Assembly: GCF_049195245.1 (NCBI RefSeq)
Contig: NZ_JBMIRR010000023.1
Span: forward strand, 246,948 to 310,947
Reading direction: 5' to 3'
DNA length: 64,000 bases
Source of the DNA: Arenimonas sp049195245
GTDB taxonomy: Bacteria > Pseudomonadota > Gammaproteobacteria > Xanthomonadales > Xanthomonadaceae
The stretch's first letter is position 1, and the number at the start of each line of letters is the position of its first letter. Positions 1-10,398 of the stretch are shown here, piece by piece. Under the pieces are notes generated by a model. That model saw nothing but the letters and a program-made list of their open reading frames with translations, searched no databases and was not told the DNA's origin. The position numbers and the translations under genes were made by a program.

Positions 1-1
1 G

Positions 2-433
2 GTGGACGTCGGCGGTTTCGCGCTGGTCGTGGCGGTGCTGCTCGCGTTCGGCGTCGGCCTGCAGCTGTCCGGCCTGCCGGTGGCGCTGCTGGGCCTGGCA
101 GTGGTGGCGGTGTATGCCCTGGCGGTGGCGCGGCTGCTGGCGGTGCTGCAGGTGTTCCTGCGTGATATCGCCACGCTTACCGGGCAGCTGCTGGTGCTGG
201 GCTTCTTCCTCACGCCGGTGCTGTACGACCGCAGCCTGCTGCCGGCTACCGCGTCCCGCTGGCTGGCGATCAACCCGCTGGTGGCGCCGGTGGAAACGGT
301 GCGGGCCGGCCTGGCCGGCGGCGCGGTGGACTGGGCGGCGCTGGGCCTGAGCGCGCTGATCGGCGCGGTGCTGCTGGTGCTGGCCACGCTGTTCTTCCGG
401 CGCGCGCGCAGCCACCTGGAGGATTTCCTGTGA
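2..433 (+). CDS. wzm: O-antigen ABC transporter permease (Wzm-like), 3' part
   Basis: This is the C-terminal part (about 143 residues) of an ABC-2 type permease. The gene begins before the window, so the true start is not visible. The segment is almost wholly hydrophobic, with about four membrane helices, and ends in the short basic tail (RRARSHLEDFL) usual for Wzm/RfbA-type permeases. A full family member is about 260 residues. With the ATPase encoded next it would export lipid-linked O-polysaccharide across the inner membrane. The stop overlaps the start of the ATPase gene by 4 bp, so the two subunits are likely translationally coupled. The permease identity rests on hydrophobicity plus the Wzt neighbour. 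Confidence 0.85.
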   Translation: MDVGGFALVVAVLLAFGVGLQLSGLPVALLGLAVVAVYALAVARLLAVLQVFLRDIATLTGQLLVLGFFLTPVLYDRSLLPATASRWLAINPLVAPVETVRAGLAGGAVDWAALGLSALIGAVLLVLATLFFRRARSHLEDFL

Positions 434-1623
434 GCTCGCCCCTGGTCGAGGCCGTGGGCCTGGCCAAGCGTTACCCCGTGCTGGGCCATCGCGGCGACCG
501 CATCAGCGCGCTGTGGGACGTGGTGCGCGGCCGTCCCGCGCGGCGCGTGGTCAGCGTGCTCGAGGACATCGCCTTCGAAGTGCAGCCGGGCGAATCGCTG
601 GCCATCATCGGCGACAACGGGGCCGGCAAGTCCACCCTGCTCAAGCTGGTCACCGGCGTGCTGACGCCCAGCGCCGGCAGCGTGCGCACCCGCGGCAGCG
701 TTGGCGCCCTGCTCGAGCTGGGCGCCGGCTTCCATCCCGAACTCAGCGGCCGCGACAACGTGCGACTGGCGGCCGCGCTGCATGGACTGGATGCCGAGGC
801 GCTGGCCGGCAAGCTGCCCGAGATCGAGGCCTTCGCCGACATCGGCGACTATCTGGACGAGCCGGTGAAGCATTATTCCTCGGGCATGGTCGTGCGCCTG
901 GGCTTCGCCGTGATCGCGGCGATCCGGCCGGCGCTGCTGATCACCGACGAAGTGCTGGCCGTGGGCGACGAGAGTTTCCAGCGCAAGTGCATCCGCTGGC
1001 TGGACGACTACCTGGCCAGCGGCGGCACGCTGCTGCTGGTCTCGCACAGCCTCTACCACGTGCGCAAGTTGTGCCGTCGCGCGCTGTGGCTGCAGGACGG
1101 CCGCGTGCGCGCGCTGGGCGATGCCTTCGAGGTCAGCCAGCAATACCTGGCCTGGCACGAGGCGCGGCTGGCCGCGACCGCGCCGGCCCCGGCCGCGCGC
1201 ACCGCCAGCGGGCAGGGCGTGGTGGAGGCCCGGCTCAACGGCGACGACGGCGACGGGCCGCTGACGCTGGACTACCGCACCGACCTGCGCATCGATGCGG
1301 TGATCCGCGGGCGCGACGACCGGCCCGCGACGCTGCTGGTCGGCATCGTGCGCGAGGACGACACGCCCGTCTTCGGTGTCTCCTCGGAAATGGATGGCGT
1401 GGCCGGCCGGCCGGTACCGGGCCAGCCGCGCGACACCGCGTTCGGCCTGTGCTTCCCGGGCCTGGCCCTGCTGCCTGGCAGCTACCGGCTGCGCCTGCAT
1501 GCGCTCGACGGCGAAGGGCTCACCCTGTTCGACACCCGCGAGCGCGCCTTCACGGTGGCGGGCAATCGGCGTGAATTCGGGCTGGTGCAGCTGCCGCACC
1601 GCTGGGACGAGGTGGCCGGGTAA
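430..1623 (+). CDS. wzt: O-antigen ABC transporter ATP-binding protein with C-terminal recognition domain (Wzt)
   Basis: This 397-residue protein has a nucleotide-binding domain over residues 1-240. It shows Walker A GDNGAGKST (61-69), a signature region KHYSSGMVVRLGF (148-159) and Walker B ALLITDEVLAVGD (168-180). The last 150 residues form the extra beta-rich domain found in Wzt proteins that recognise the capped end of the O-polysaccharide (as in E. coli O9a). It powers export of undecaprenyl-linked polysaccharide together with the upstream permease. The start overlaps wzm by 4 bp. The downstream methyltransferases fit a system in which the chain end is capped before Wzt recognises it. Confidence 0.93.
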   Translation: MSSPLVEAVGLAKRYPVLGHRGDRISALWDVVRGRPARRVVSVLEDIAFEVQPGESLAIIGDNGAGKSTLLKLVTGVLTPSAGSVRTRGSVGALLELGAGFHPELSGRDNVRLAAALHGLDAEALAGKLPEIEAFADIGDYLDEPVKHYSSGMVVRLGFAVIAAIRPALLITDEVLAVGDESFQRKCIRWLDDYLASGGTLLLVSHSLYHVRKLCRRALWLQDGRVRALGDAFEVSQQYLAWHEARLAATAPAPAARTASGQGVVEARLNGDDGDGPLTLDYRTDLRIDAVIRGRDDRPATLLVGIVREDDTPVFGVSSEMDGVAGRPVPGQPRDTAFGLCFPGLALLPGSYRLRLHALDGEGLTLFDTRERAFTVAGNRREFGLVQLPHRWDEVAG

Positions 1624-1681
1624 ACTGGAGGCCCCTAGACGGCCGGCCGCCCGCGCGGCGCCGTCCCTGAGCAGAGCCCGG

Positions 1682-2641
1682 ATGGAATTCACCAACTACA
1701 AGAACTTCTGGAACCACAAGGCGCTCGACGCCCTGTCGGCGATGTCGGCCGTGGACGGCAGCACGGACGAGGACACCCTGCGCCTCACCGGCCGCTTCAG
1801 CGCGCGGCAGGCGCGCGAGGCCCTGGGCCTGGGCCGCACCGACCGCAGCTTCGAGATCGGCTGCGGCGTCGGCCGCATCGGCCGCGAACTGCTCGACGAC
1901 GTGGCGCACTGGTCGGGCCTGGACATCAGCGAGAACATGCTCGGCGTCGCCCGCGACCGCCTGGGTGACGACCCGCGCGTGTCGCTGCACGCCCTGCACG
2001 GCCCCCGGCTGGAGATGCTGGCCGACGCCTCGATGGACAAGGGCTACTGTGTCGCCGTGTTCATCCACATGGACAAGGAAGACTTCGCCCTGTACCTGCG
2101 CGAAGTGGCCCGCGTGCTGCGGCCCGGCGGCCTGTTCTACTTCGACCACTGGAACCTGGCCCACCCGGTCGGCTGGCGCCGCTACGAGATGGAGATGGCT
2201 CAGGCCCTGGCCACGCCGCCGGGCGAACGCAAGGACGTGGCGCGCAACCAGTTCACCGTTCCGGAAGAGGCGCGCGTATTCTGCGAGCGCGCCGGCCTGG
2301 AAGTGGTCGAGTGCCTGGGCGAGTCGGCCTGGCTGCAGGTGGTGGCGCGCAAGCCGGGCGGCGGGTCGTCGCTGGCGGCCGAGCAGGCGCGGGTGGCCGC
2401 CTCGCGCCCGGCGTGGACCTATGGCCCCGCGTGGACGCACTACTTCGACCTGATCGTGGCCGCCGAGCGCGAAGGCCGCGCGCCGCACGACCTGGCCGAC
2501 GAACTGGTGGCCGCCGACGGCAACGACCTGGTGGTGTCGATGTTCCGCCGCTGGATCATCGGCAACTGGCGTCGTCGCGAGTCCTGGGGCCCGGTGCCCG
2601 AGGCACTGGCGCGCGACCCGGGAGCGCTGGACGCGCGATGA
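1682..2641 (+). CDS. class I SAM-dependent methyltransferase in the O-antigen locus
   Basis: This is a 319-residue Rossmann-fold methyltransferase with SAM-binding motif I FEIGCGVGRIG near residue 58, a motif II acidic strand (WSGLDISENML) and a post-motif region VLRPGGLFYFDHW. I chose the ATG at 1682 because it gives the conserved opening and lies just after the non-coding spacer behind wzt; the longer frame would overlap wzt. It probably methylates a sugar of the O-polysaccharide, possibly the chain-terminating residue read by the Wzt tail, but the substrate cannot be read from sequence. The gene overlaps the next glycosyltransferase gene by 4 bp (ATGA). Confidence 0.85.
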   Translation: MEFTNYKNFWNHKALDALSAMSAVDGSTDEDTLRLTGRFSARQAREALGLGRTDRSFEIGCGVGRIGRELLDDVAHWSGLDISENMLGVARDRLGDDPRVSLHALHGPRLEMLADASMDKGYCVAVFIHMDKEDFALYLREVARVLRPGGLFYFDHWNLAHPVGWRRYEMEMAQALATPPGERKDVARNQFTVPEEARVFCERAGLEVVECLGESAWLQVVARKPGGGSSLAAEQARVAASRPAWTYGPAWTHYFDLIVAAEREGRAPHDLADELVAADGNDLVVSMFRRWIIGNWRRRESWGPVPEALARDPGALDAR

Positions 2642-3510
2642 GCACGACGGCGGCCCGCGCCCTGCCGACGGTGGTGGTGCCGGTGCACAACGCGCTGGAA
2701 GACCTGGACCTGGCGCTGGCGTCGCTGGACCGCACCCTGCCCGGGGCCGCGAAGGTGCTGGTCGCCGACGATGCCTCCACCGATCCGAAAGTGGGCGTGC
2801 TGCTGCAGGGCTGGCTGGCGCGCACGCGTCTGGACGCGCGCGTGGTGCGGCGCCAGCGCAACCTGGGCTTCCCGGCAAATTGCAATGCGGCCTTCGCCGA
2901 GACCGGCGACGAGGACGTGGTGCTGTTCAATTCCGATGCGATCGCCACCCCGGGCTGGCTGCAGCAGCTGGCACGCTGCGCCGCGTCCGATCCGCGCATC
3001 GCCACCATCACCCCCTGGTCCAACAACGCCGAGATCTGCTCGTTTCCGACCTTCTGCGAGAACAACCCGGTGCCGGACCACCCCGACGCCGTGGCCGAGG
3101 CGGCCGCGCTGCTGGCCCAGCCGGTGTATCCCGAGCTGCCGACGGCCGTGGGCTTCTGCATGTTCGTGCGGCGCGCGGCGCTGCGGCAGCTGGGCGGCTT
3201 CGACGCCGCCACCTTCGGCCGGGGCTATGGCGAGGAGAACGATTTCTGCCTTCGCGCGGCCGCGATGGGCTGGCGCAACGTGCTGTGCGACACCGCCTAC
3301 GTGGTGCACCGGGGCGGGGCCTCGTTCGCGCCGCTGGACATCGCCCCCAACGGCGACAACCTGGCCCGCCTGCTGGCCCGCTGGCCCGACTACAACGAGC
3401 GGGTGGCCCGCTTCATCATGGCCGACCCGCTGGCGCCCCTGCGCCTGGACCTGATCGCGCGGATGAACGCCCTGGCGGCGTCCGGCCCGCAGCGGGACCT
3501 GTTCGGCTAG
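2638..3510 (+). CDS. family 2 glycosyltransferase
   Basis: The product has 290 residues with a GT-A fold. The nucleotide-sugar-binding N-terminus reads VVVPVHNALEDLDLAL, followed by VLVADDAS. A DxD-like site lies in LFNSDAIATPGWL, and the acceptor-side motif GYGEENDFCLRA (equivalent to the ED motif of rhamnosyl- and galactosyltransferases) is near residue 200. It should add one sugar to the growing lipid-linked O-antigen on the cytoplasmic face. The ATG overlaps the preceding methyltransferase stop, so it is in the same operon. The sugar donor is unknown. Confidence 0.88.
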   Translation: MSTTAARALPTVVVPVHNALEDLDLALASLDRTLPGAAKVLVADDASTDPKVGVLLQGWLARTRLDARVVRRQRNLGFPANCNAAFAETGDEDVVLFNSDAIATPGWLQQLARCAASDPRIATITPWSNNAEICSFPTFCENNPVPDHPDAVAEAAALLAQPVYPELPTAVGFCMFVRRAALRQLGGFDAATFGRGYGEENDFCLRAAAMGWRNVLCDTAYVVHRGGASFAPLDIAPNGDNLARLLARWPDYNERVARFIMADPLAPLRLDLIARMNALAASGPQRDLFG

Positions 3511-3519
3511 CATTCGGGC

Positions 3520-4359
3520 ATGGCCGACCCGATCCTGCCCTTCACCGGCGAACGCTACACGCCCGAGTGCGTGCGCGAGATCGCCTACGAGCACTGGCAC
3601 CGCTATGCCTTCGCGCAGCCGCTGGCGCGCGGGCGACGCGTGCTCGACGCCGCCTGCGGCGAGGGCTATGGCAGCGCGATGATGGCCCGCGCCGGTGGCC
3701 AGGTGCTGGGCCTGGACCTGGACGCAGACACGGTCGTGCATGCCGCAGCGCGTTACGCCGGCATCACGGGACTGCGCTTCGAGCACGCCGACGCCACCGC
3801 GCTGGACGCGCTGCCGGACGCCTCGTTCGACCTGATCCTGAGCTTCGAGACGCTCGAGCACGTCTATGCCCAGGCGCGCATGCTGGACGGCTTCCGCCGC
3901 CTGCTGGCGCCGGGCGGCCTGCTGCTGGTGTCCACGCCCGACAAGCGCACCAACTCCGACGCCACCGGCGAGATCAACCCGCACCACGTTCGCGAGCTGT
4001 ACCGCGACGAGTTCGAGGCGCTGCTGGCGCCGCGCTTCGCGGCGCGGCGGCTGTACGGCCACAAGCTGCTGTTCCAGTCGGCGCTGTGGTCGCTGGACAC
4101 GCAGGAAAGCACCGCGCAGACGCTGACGCTGGGCGACAAGGGCGTGGCCCCCGGCCTGTATTACGCGCCGGTGTACTACCTGGCCGCCTGCGCCCAGGAC
4201 GAAGCCTCCCTGGCGCAACTGCCGGCGCTGTCGCTGTTCGGCGATGGCCAGGAAAGTGTGTACGCCGACTACCGTGACGAAGTGCAGCGCAACCGCGCGG
4301 CCGCCGCCCACATCGCCCACCTCGAGGCCGAGCTGGCGCGGCTGCGGGGCCAGGGGTGA
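3520..4359 (+). CDS. class I SAM-dependent methyltransferase with coiled-coil tail
   Basis: This 279-residue protein has SAM motif I VLDAACGEGYGSAMMA (about residues 44-59), LGLDLDAD as motif II, and ILSFETLEHV typical of Methyltransf_11/23 enzymes. The last 25 residues (RNRAAAAHIAHLEAELARLR) look like an amphipathic coiled-coil helix, which is not needed for a bare methyltransferase. In ABC-exported O-antigens, chain-capping methyltransferases such as WbdD use a coiled coil as a length ruler. Whether this short helix does anything similar is speculative. It lies 9 bp after one glycosyltransferase gene and overlaps the next by 4 bp. Confidence 0.85.
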   Translation: MADPILPFTGERYTPECVREIAYEHWHRYAFAQPLARGRRVLDAACGEGYGSAMMARAGGQVLGLDLDADTVVHAAARYAGITGLRFEHADATALDALPDASFDLILSFETLEHVYAQARMLDGFRRLLAPGGLLLVSTPDKRTNSDATGEINPHHVRELYRDEFEALLAPRFAARRLYGHKLLFQSALWSLDTQESTAQTLTLGDKGVAPGLYYAPVYYLAACAQDEASLAQLPALSLFGDGQESVYADYRDEVQRNRAAAAHIAHLEAELARLRGQG

Positions 4360-5282
4360 GCAACACCACCCACGATTTCCCCGTCACCGGCGACAACGGC
4401 GCGCGCGATTTCAATGCCCGCGACATCGGGGTGGTGGTGGTCACCTATGCCAGCGCCAGCACGGTCGAGGCCTGCCTGTTCCGCCTGCTGGCCGCGCGCG
4501 ACGTGGCCCGCGTGATCGTGATCGACAACGCTTCGCCCGACGACACCGCCGCCCGCGTGCAGCACATGGCCCAGCGCGATCCGCGCCTGAGCCTGGTGCG
4601 CAACGACGACAACCGCGGCTTCGCGGCGGCCTGCAACCAGGGCGCCACCGCCGTCGCGCAGCCCTGGGTGGCCTTCGTCAATCCCGATGCCTACGTCGAG
4701 CGCGACACGCTGTCGCGCCTGGTCGCGCATGCGGTCTCGCGCGCCGGCGCCGGCCTGCTGGGCGTGGAGCTGGTCAACGAGGAAGGCGAGGTGGACCTGG
4801 CCTCGCGCCGCGCCGATCCTTCGCTGCGCGACCAGCTGTCCGGCCTGGGCCGGCGCGAGAACCTGTACCTGGGCGCGGACCCGGCGCTGAAGCTGCAGCC
4901 GGTCGAGGCGGTGTCCGGCGCGGTGATGCTGCTGCCCACCGGCCTGTACGTGCGCCTGGGCGGCATGGACGAAGGCTACCGCCTGCACGCCGAAGACCTG
5001 GACCTGTGCCGGCGCGTGCGCGAGGCCGGCTACGAGGTGGTGGTGGCCAACGACCTGCGCGTGACGCACGTGCGCGGCGTTTCCAGCCGCTCGCGTCCGG
5101 TCTGGGTGGAGTGGCAGAAACACCGCGGGCTGTGGCGTTACTTCAGCAAGTTCGAGGCCAGGGAGACGCCGGGTTGGCTGCGCCCGGTGCTCTGGTGCGG
5201 TGTCTGGATGCATTTCGCGCTGGCGTCCCTGCGTGCCGGTTGGCGCGCGCGCAGTGGGCGGGCCGCCGCACCGCTGCAATGA
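4356..5282 (+). CDS. family 2 glycosyltransferase (rhamnosyltransferase-like)
   Basis: This 308-residue GT2 enzyme opens with VVVVTYASASTVEACLF and VIVIDNASPDDTA, then FVNPDAYVER (DxD-type metal site) and the motif RLHAEDLDLCRRVREAG. This pattern is common in rhamnosyl- and galactofuranosyl-transferases. The first about 25 residues before the fold are polar and variable. It is the last gene of the O-antigen group: its TGA runs straight into a strong terminator. It overlaps the upstream methyltransferase gene by 4 bp. The role in O-polysaccharide assembly is inferred from the operon; the linkage made is unknown. Confidence 0.87.
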   Translation: MSNTTHDFPVTGDNGARDFNARDIGVVVVTYASASTVEACLFRLLAARDVARVIVIDNASPDDTAARVQHMAQRDPRLSLVRNDDNRGFAAACNQGATAVAQPWVAFVNPDAYVERDTLSRLVAHAVSRAGAGLLGVELVNEEGEVDLASRRADPSLRDQLSGLGRRENLYLGADPALKLQPVEAVSGAVMLLPTGLYVRLGGMDEGYRLHAEDLDLCRRVREAGYEVVVANDLRVTHVRGVSSRSRPVWVEWQKHRGLWRYFSKFEARETPGWLRPVLWCGVWMHFALASLRAGWRARSGRAAAPLQ

Positions 5283-5283
5283 A

Positions 5284-5312
5284 AACGGGCCGCTTTCGCG
5301 GCCCGTTCTTTT
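5284..5312. terminator. bidirectional rho-independent terminator
   Basis: A 10-bp perfect stem (5284-5293 with 5298-5307, AACGGGCCGC and its complement) closes on a TTTC loop. It is flanked by A-rich sequence on the left and a T tract on the right. It sits between the convergent O-antigen operon and ettA, so it can stop transcription from both sides. Confidence 0.9.
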
Positions 5313-5331
5313 ACTGCGATGACGCTGGCGA

Positions 5332-6993
<1,662 letters not shown>

Positions 6994-7231
6994 GTGGGCT
7001 CTCGCATCAGGCCGGGGCGGCGCGGTGGTACGGCGCGGCCGGGCAGGGTGGGGCCGCGCGGGAGGCCGCACAGCCGGTCCGGGGTTTCGGAGGAACCGCC
7101 ATTATCCCCCACCCGCCGCGGAAAACGTACCGGCCCGATTGCCTGCGAAATGCCAGATCCTGCCCCGGGATCGCCAGCCCGGACTGTTTCCCTAGCCCTG
7201 CCGCGTCTGGCGGTGATGAGGGGAGTGCGCC

Positions 7232-8551
7232 ATGCGCATCGGTGGAAAACTGCTCCTGGTGGGCGTGATGTTGCTGTTGCTGCTGGTTCCGCTGGCCCTG
7301 CTGGGCGGCCTGGTCTCGGAGCGGCAGCTGCGCGGGCAGGAGGTGGCGGCCGACATCGCGCGCTCTTCCGCGGGGCCGCAGGACGTGGTCGGGCCGCTGC
7401 TGCTGGTGGAGGCCACGAAGGCCAGCCAGCGCCGCCGCATCGTCAGCGAAGGCGGGCTGATGCGCGAGGAGACCGAGGATTCGCTGGAGACGGTGTTCTA
7501 CCTGGTCAGCCCCGATACCCTGGCGGTGAACAACCGGCTGCGGATCGAGCAGCGTGGCCGCAGCCTGTTCAAGGTGCCGCTGTTCCATGACGCCCTGCGC
7601 CTGAGCGGCCAGTTCCGGCACACCTTGCCCGCCAGCGGGCAGGCCAGCCCGCTCAAGCCGGTGCGGGCCTGGCTGGTGCTGGGACTGGGCGACAACCGCG
7701 GCGTGCGCGCGCTGCGCCTGAAGCTTGATGGCCGGCCCGTGTCCGCCGAGCCCGGCACACGGGTGGGCTGGCTGCCCGAGGGACTGCACGCGCCGGTGCC
7801 GCTGGACAGCCTGGACCGGCCGCTGGCCTTTGACCTGGAAGTGGACCTGACTGGGACCCAGGCCCTGAGCTGGCTGCCCGTGGGCGCGGAAACCACGGTG
7901 CTGGCCGGCGCGGACTGGCCGCACCCGGGCTTCGAGGGCCGCCACCTGCCGCAGGAATCGCAGGTCCGGGAGGACGGGTTCACGGCCAGCTGGGCGGTGT
8001 CCAGGCTGTCGAGCCGGGTGCAGCAGGTGCTGGCCCGGTGCGAGCCGGCGGCGCCGGCCTGTGAAGGCCTCGAGGAAGGGCGGTTCGGGGTGCGTCTGGT
8101 GGATCCCGTGGACCGGTACCTGATGACCGACCGGGCGATGAAATACGCGCTGCTGTTCCTGGGCCTGGTGTTCGGCGCGGTGTTCTTGGTCGAGGCCCTG
8201 GCCGCCCGGCCGGTACACGTGGTCCAGTACGGCCTCACCGGCCTGGCCCTGGCGATGTTCTACCTGCTGCTTCTTTCGCTGTCCGAACACATCGGCTTCG
8301 GACCGGCCTATGGCCTGGCGGCCCTGGCCTGCAGCGGGCTGCTGGGCTACTACCTCAGCGGCGTGCTGGGCGGCCTGCGGCACGGACTGGGCTTCGGGCT
8401 GGGCCTGCTGGGCCTCTACGGCCTGCTCTACACCCTGCTGCGGTCCGAGGACTATGCCCTGCTGGTGGGCGCCGCCGTGCTGTTCCTGGCCCTGGCCGGT
8501 GTGATGGTCCTGACCCGCCGCGTCGACTGGCACCGCCTCAATACCCCTTGA
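7232..8551 (+). CDS. creD: inner membrane protein CreD family
   Basis: The product has 439 residues. An N-terminal membrane helix (residues 4-28) is followed by a periplasmic domain of about 270 residues, then five or six C-terminal membrane helices from about residue 305. The sequence after the first helix (LVSERQLRGQEVAADIARS and the VVGPLL region) is typical of CreD/CET proteins. CreD belongs to the CreBC regulon in other gammaproteobacteria and influences envelope stability and beta-lactam response; its biochemical role is unknown. No creBC genes are present here. GGGGAG upstream of the ATG is a good ribosome-binding site. Confidence 0.9.
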   Translation: MRIGGKLLLVGVMLLLLLVPLALLGGLVSERQLRGQEVAADIARSSAGPQDVVGPLLLVEATKASQRRRIVSEGGLMREETEDSLETVFYLVSPDTLAVNNRLRIEQRGRSLFKVPLFHDALRLSGQFRHTLPASGQASPLKPVRAWLVLGLGDNRGVRALRLKLDGRPVSAEPGTRVGWLPEGLHAPVPLDSLDRPLAFDLEVDLTGTQALSWLPVGAETTVLAGADWPHPGFEGRHLPQESQVREDGFTASWAVSRLSSRVQQVLARCEPAAPACEGLEEGRFGVRLVDPVDRYLMTDRAMKYALLFLGLVFGAVFLVEALAARPVHVVQYGLTGLALAMFYLLLLSLSEHIGFGPAYGLAALACSGLLGYYLSGVLGGLRHGLGFGLGLLGLYGLLYTLLRSEDYALLVGAAVLFLALAGVMVLTRRVDWHRLNTP

Positions 8552-8566
8552 GGCGGGACCCGGTAT

Positions 8567-8592
8567 GGGTTTGGGGGGCTTGGGGCTACAAT
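8567..8592 (+). promoter_or_regulatory. G-run followed by -10-like TACAAT upstream of glyA
   Basis: Three runs of G (8567-8569, 8573-8578, 8582-8585) stand directly before TACAAT at 8587-8592, 37 bp ahead of the glyA start. TACAAT matches the sigma70 -10 consensus at 5 of 6 positions. I see no convincing -35 hexamer 17 bp upstream, so this is only a candidate glyA promoter. Confidence 0.35.
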
Positions 8593-8628
8593 TTGAGGCT
8601 GACCTCGCCTTTCAGGACGCCCGCGCCG

Positions 8629-9879
8629 ATGTTCGCCAAGGATATGCAGATTGCCGGTTACGACGACGCCCTGGCCCAGGCCATCGCCCACGAGCGCCAG
8701 CGCCAGGAATACCACGTCGAACTGATCGCCTCGGAGAACTACTGCAGCCCCCGCGTGCTGGAGGCCCAGGGCAGCGTGCTGACCAACAAATATGCCGAGG
8801 GCTACCCGGGCAAGCGCTACTACGGCGGCTGCGAATTCGTGGACGTGGCCGAGAAGCTGGCCATCGACCGCCTCAAGCAGCTCTTCGGCGCCCACTACGC
8901 CAACGTGCAGCCGCATTCGGGCTCGTCGGCCAACATCGCCGTCTACCTGGCGCTGCTGCAGGCCGGCGACACCGTGCTGGGCATGAGCCTGGCCCACGGC
9001 GGCCACCTCACCCACGGCGCCAAGGTCAACTTCAGCGGCAAGCTGTTCAACGCCGTGCAGTACGGCGTCAACGACCAGGGCATGATCGACTACGACGAAG
9101 TGCAGCGCCTGGCCACCGAACACAAGCCCAAGATGCTGGTCGCGGGCTTCAGCGCCTACTCGCAGGTGATCGACTGGGAGCGCATGGCCGCCATCGCCAA
9201 ATCGGTCGGCGCCTACTTCTTCGTGGACATGGCGCACGTGGCCGGCCTGGTCGCCGCCGGCGTGTACCCGAACCCGGTGCCCTACGCCGACGTCGTCACC
9301 ACCACCACCCACAAGACCCTGCGCGGCCCGCGCGGCGGCGTGATCCTGGCGCGCGCGAACGAGGAGCTTGAGAAGAAGTTCCAGTCGCTGGTCTTCCCCG
9401 GCACCCAGGGCGGCCCGCTGATGCACGTGATCGCGGCCAAGGCCGTGGCCTTCAAGGAGGCGCTGGAGCCGGAATTCCGCAGCTACCAGCAGCAGGTGGT
9501 CAGGAACGCCCAGGCGATGGCCAAGGCCATCATGGCGCGTGGCTACAAGATCGTCAGCGGCGGCACCGAGAACCACCTGATGCTGATCGACCTGATCGGC
9601 CGCGACGTCACCGGCAAGGACGCGGAGGCCGCGCTGGGCGCCGCCCACATCACGGTCAACAAGAACGCCGTGCCCGGCGACCCGCGCTCGCCCTTCGTCA
9701 CCTCCGGCCTGCGCATCGGCACGCCCGCCGTGACCACCCGCGGGTACAAGGAGCCCGAGTGCGTCGCGCTGGCCAACTGGATCTGCGACGTGCTGGACGC
9801 CCCCGGCGATGCGAACGTGATTGCCGGCGTGCGGGACAACGTGACGAAGCAGTGTCGCGCGTTCCCCGTCTACGGCTGA
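8629..9879 (+). CDS. glyA: serine hydroxymethyltransferase
   Basis: This 416-residue PLP enzyme interconverts serine plus tetrahydrofolate with glycine plus methylene-tetrahydrofolate. Diagnostic motifs are VELIASENYCSP near the N-terminus, NKYAEGYPGKRYYGGCE, and the PLP lysine motif VVTTTTHKTLRGPRGG. Length equals the usual about 417 residues. The ATG at 8629 begins the conserved sequence MFAKDMQIAGYDDALA; an in-frame upstream start would overlap creD and add 27 poorly conserved residues. The stop is followed 3 bp later by nrdR, a pairing seen in many Proteobacteria. Confidence 0.98.
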   Translation: MFAKDMQIAGYDDALAQAIAHERQRQEYHVELIASENYCSPRVLEAQGSVLTNKYAEGYPGKRYYGGCEFVDVAEKLAIDRLKQLFGAHYANVQPHSGSSANIAVYLALLQAGDTVLGMSLAHGGHLTHGAKVNFSGKLFNAVQYGVNDQGMIDYDEVQRLATEHKPKMLVAGFSAYSQVIDWERMAAIAKSVGAYFFVDMAHVAGLVAAGVYPNPVPYADVVTTTTHKTLRGPRGGVILARANEELEKKFQSLVFPGTQGGPLMHVIAAKAVAFKEALEPEFRSYQQQVVRNAQAMAKAIMARGYKIVSGGTENHLMLIDLIGRDVTGKDAEAALGAAHITVNKNAVPGDPRSPFVTSGLRIGTPAVTTRGYKEPECVALANWICDVLDAPGDANVIAGVRDNVTKQCRAFPVYG

Positions 9880-9882
9880 CGG

Positions 9883-10398
9883 ATGCATTGCCCCTTCTGC
9901 CAGCACGAAGACACCCGCGTGATCGACTCGCGCGTGTCCGAGGACGGGTCCACCATCCGTCGCCGGCGTGAGTGCGAGCAGTGCAACGAGCGCTTCAACA
10001 CCTTCGAGGTGGCCGAGCTGAAACTGCCGGCGATCGTGAAGAGCGACGGCCGCCGCGAGGCCTTCGACGAACGCAAGCTGCGCACCAGCTTCGACCGCGC
10101 GCTGCAGAAGCGGCCGGTGTCGGCCGAGCAGATCGACGGCGCCGTGCGCAACGTCGTGCACGCGCTGCGCCTGAGCGGCGAGCGCGAGCTGCCCTCGCTG
10201 CGCGTGGGCGAATTCGTCATGGCCGAGCTCAAGCAGCTCGACCAGGTGGCCTACGTGCGCTTCGCGTCGGTCTACCGCAAGTTCGAGGACGTGCAGGCCT
10301 TCCGCGAGGAAATCGAGCGGCTCGAGCGCGACCTGCCCGGGCTGGAAGGCCTGCAGCTGCCCCTGCTGGACACGGTCGCGGACAAGGCCAGGCGTTGA
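9883..10398 (+). CDS. nrdR: transcriptional repressor NrdR
   Basis: The product has 171 residues. An N-terminal zinc ribbon (CPFC at 3-6 and CEQC near 31-34) binds NrdR boxes, and the following ATP-cone domain senses ATP/dATP to repress ribonucleotide reductase operons. The motif DSRVSEDGSTIRRRRECEQC is very well conserved. It lies 3 bp downstream of glyA, and its TGA overlaps the TTG start of the GNAT gene. Family length is 150-175 residues. Confidence 0.97.
   Translation: MHCPFCQHEDTRVIDSRVSEDGSTIRRRRECEQCNERFNTFEVAELKLPAIVKSDGRREAFDERKLRTSFDRALQKRPVSAEQIDGAVRNVVHALRLSGERELPSLRVGEFVMAELKQLDQVAYVRFASVYRKFEDVQAFREEIERLERDLPGLEGLQLPLLDTVADKARR

Noticed and set aside
2440..4320. Long minus-strand open frame over the O-antigen genes
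   Set aside because: It overlaps three genes with clear motifs, and its own translation has no recognisable domain and biased composition.
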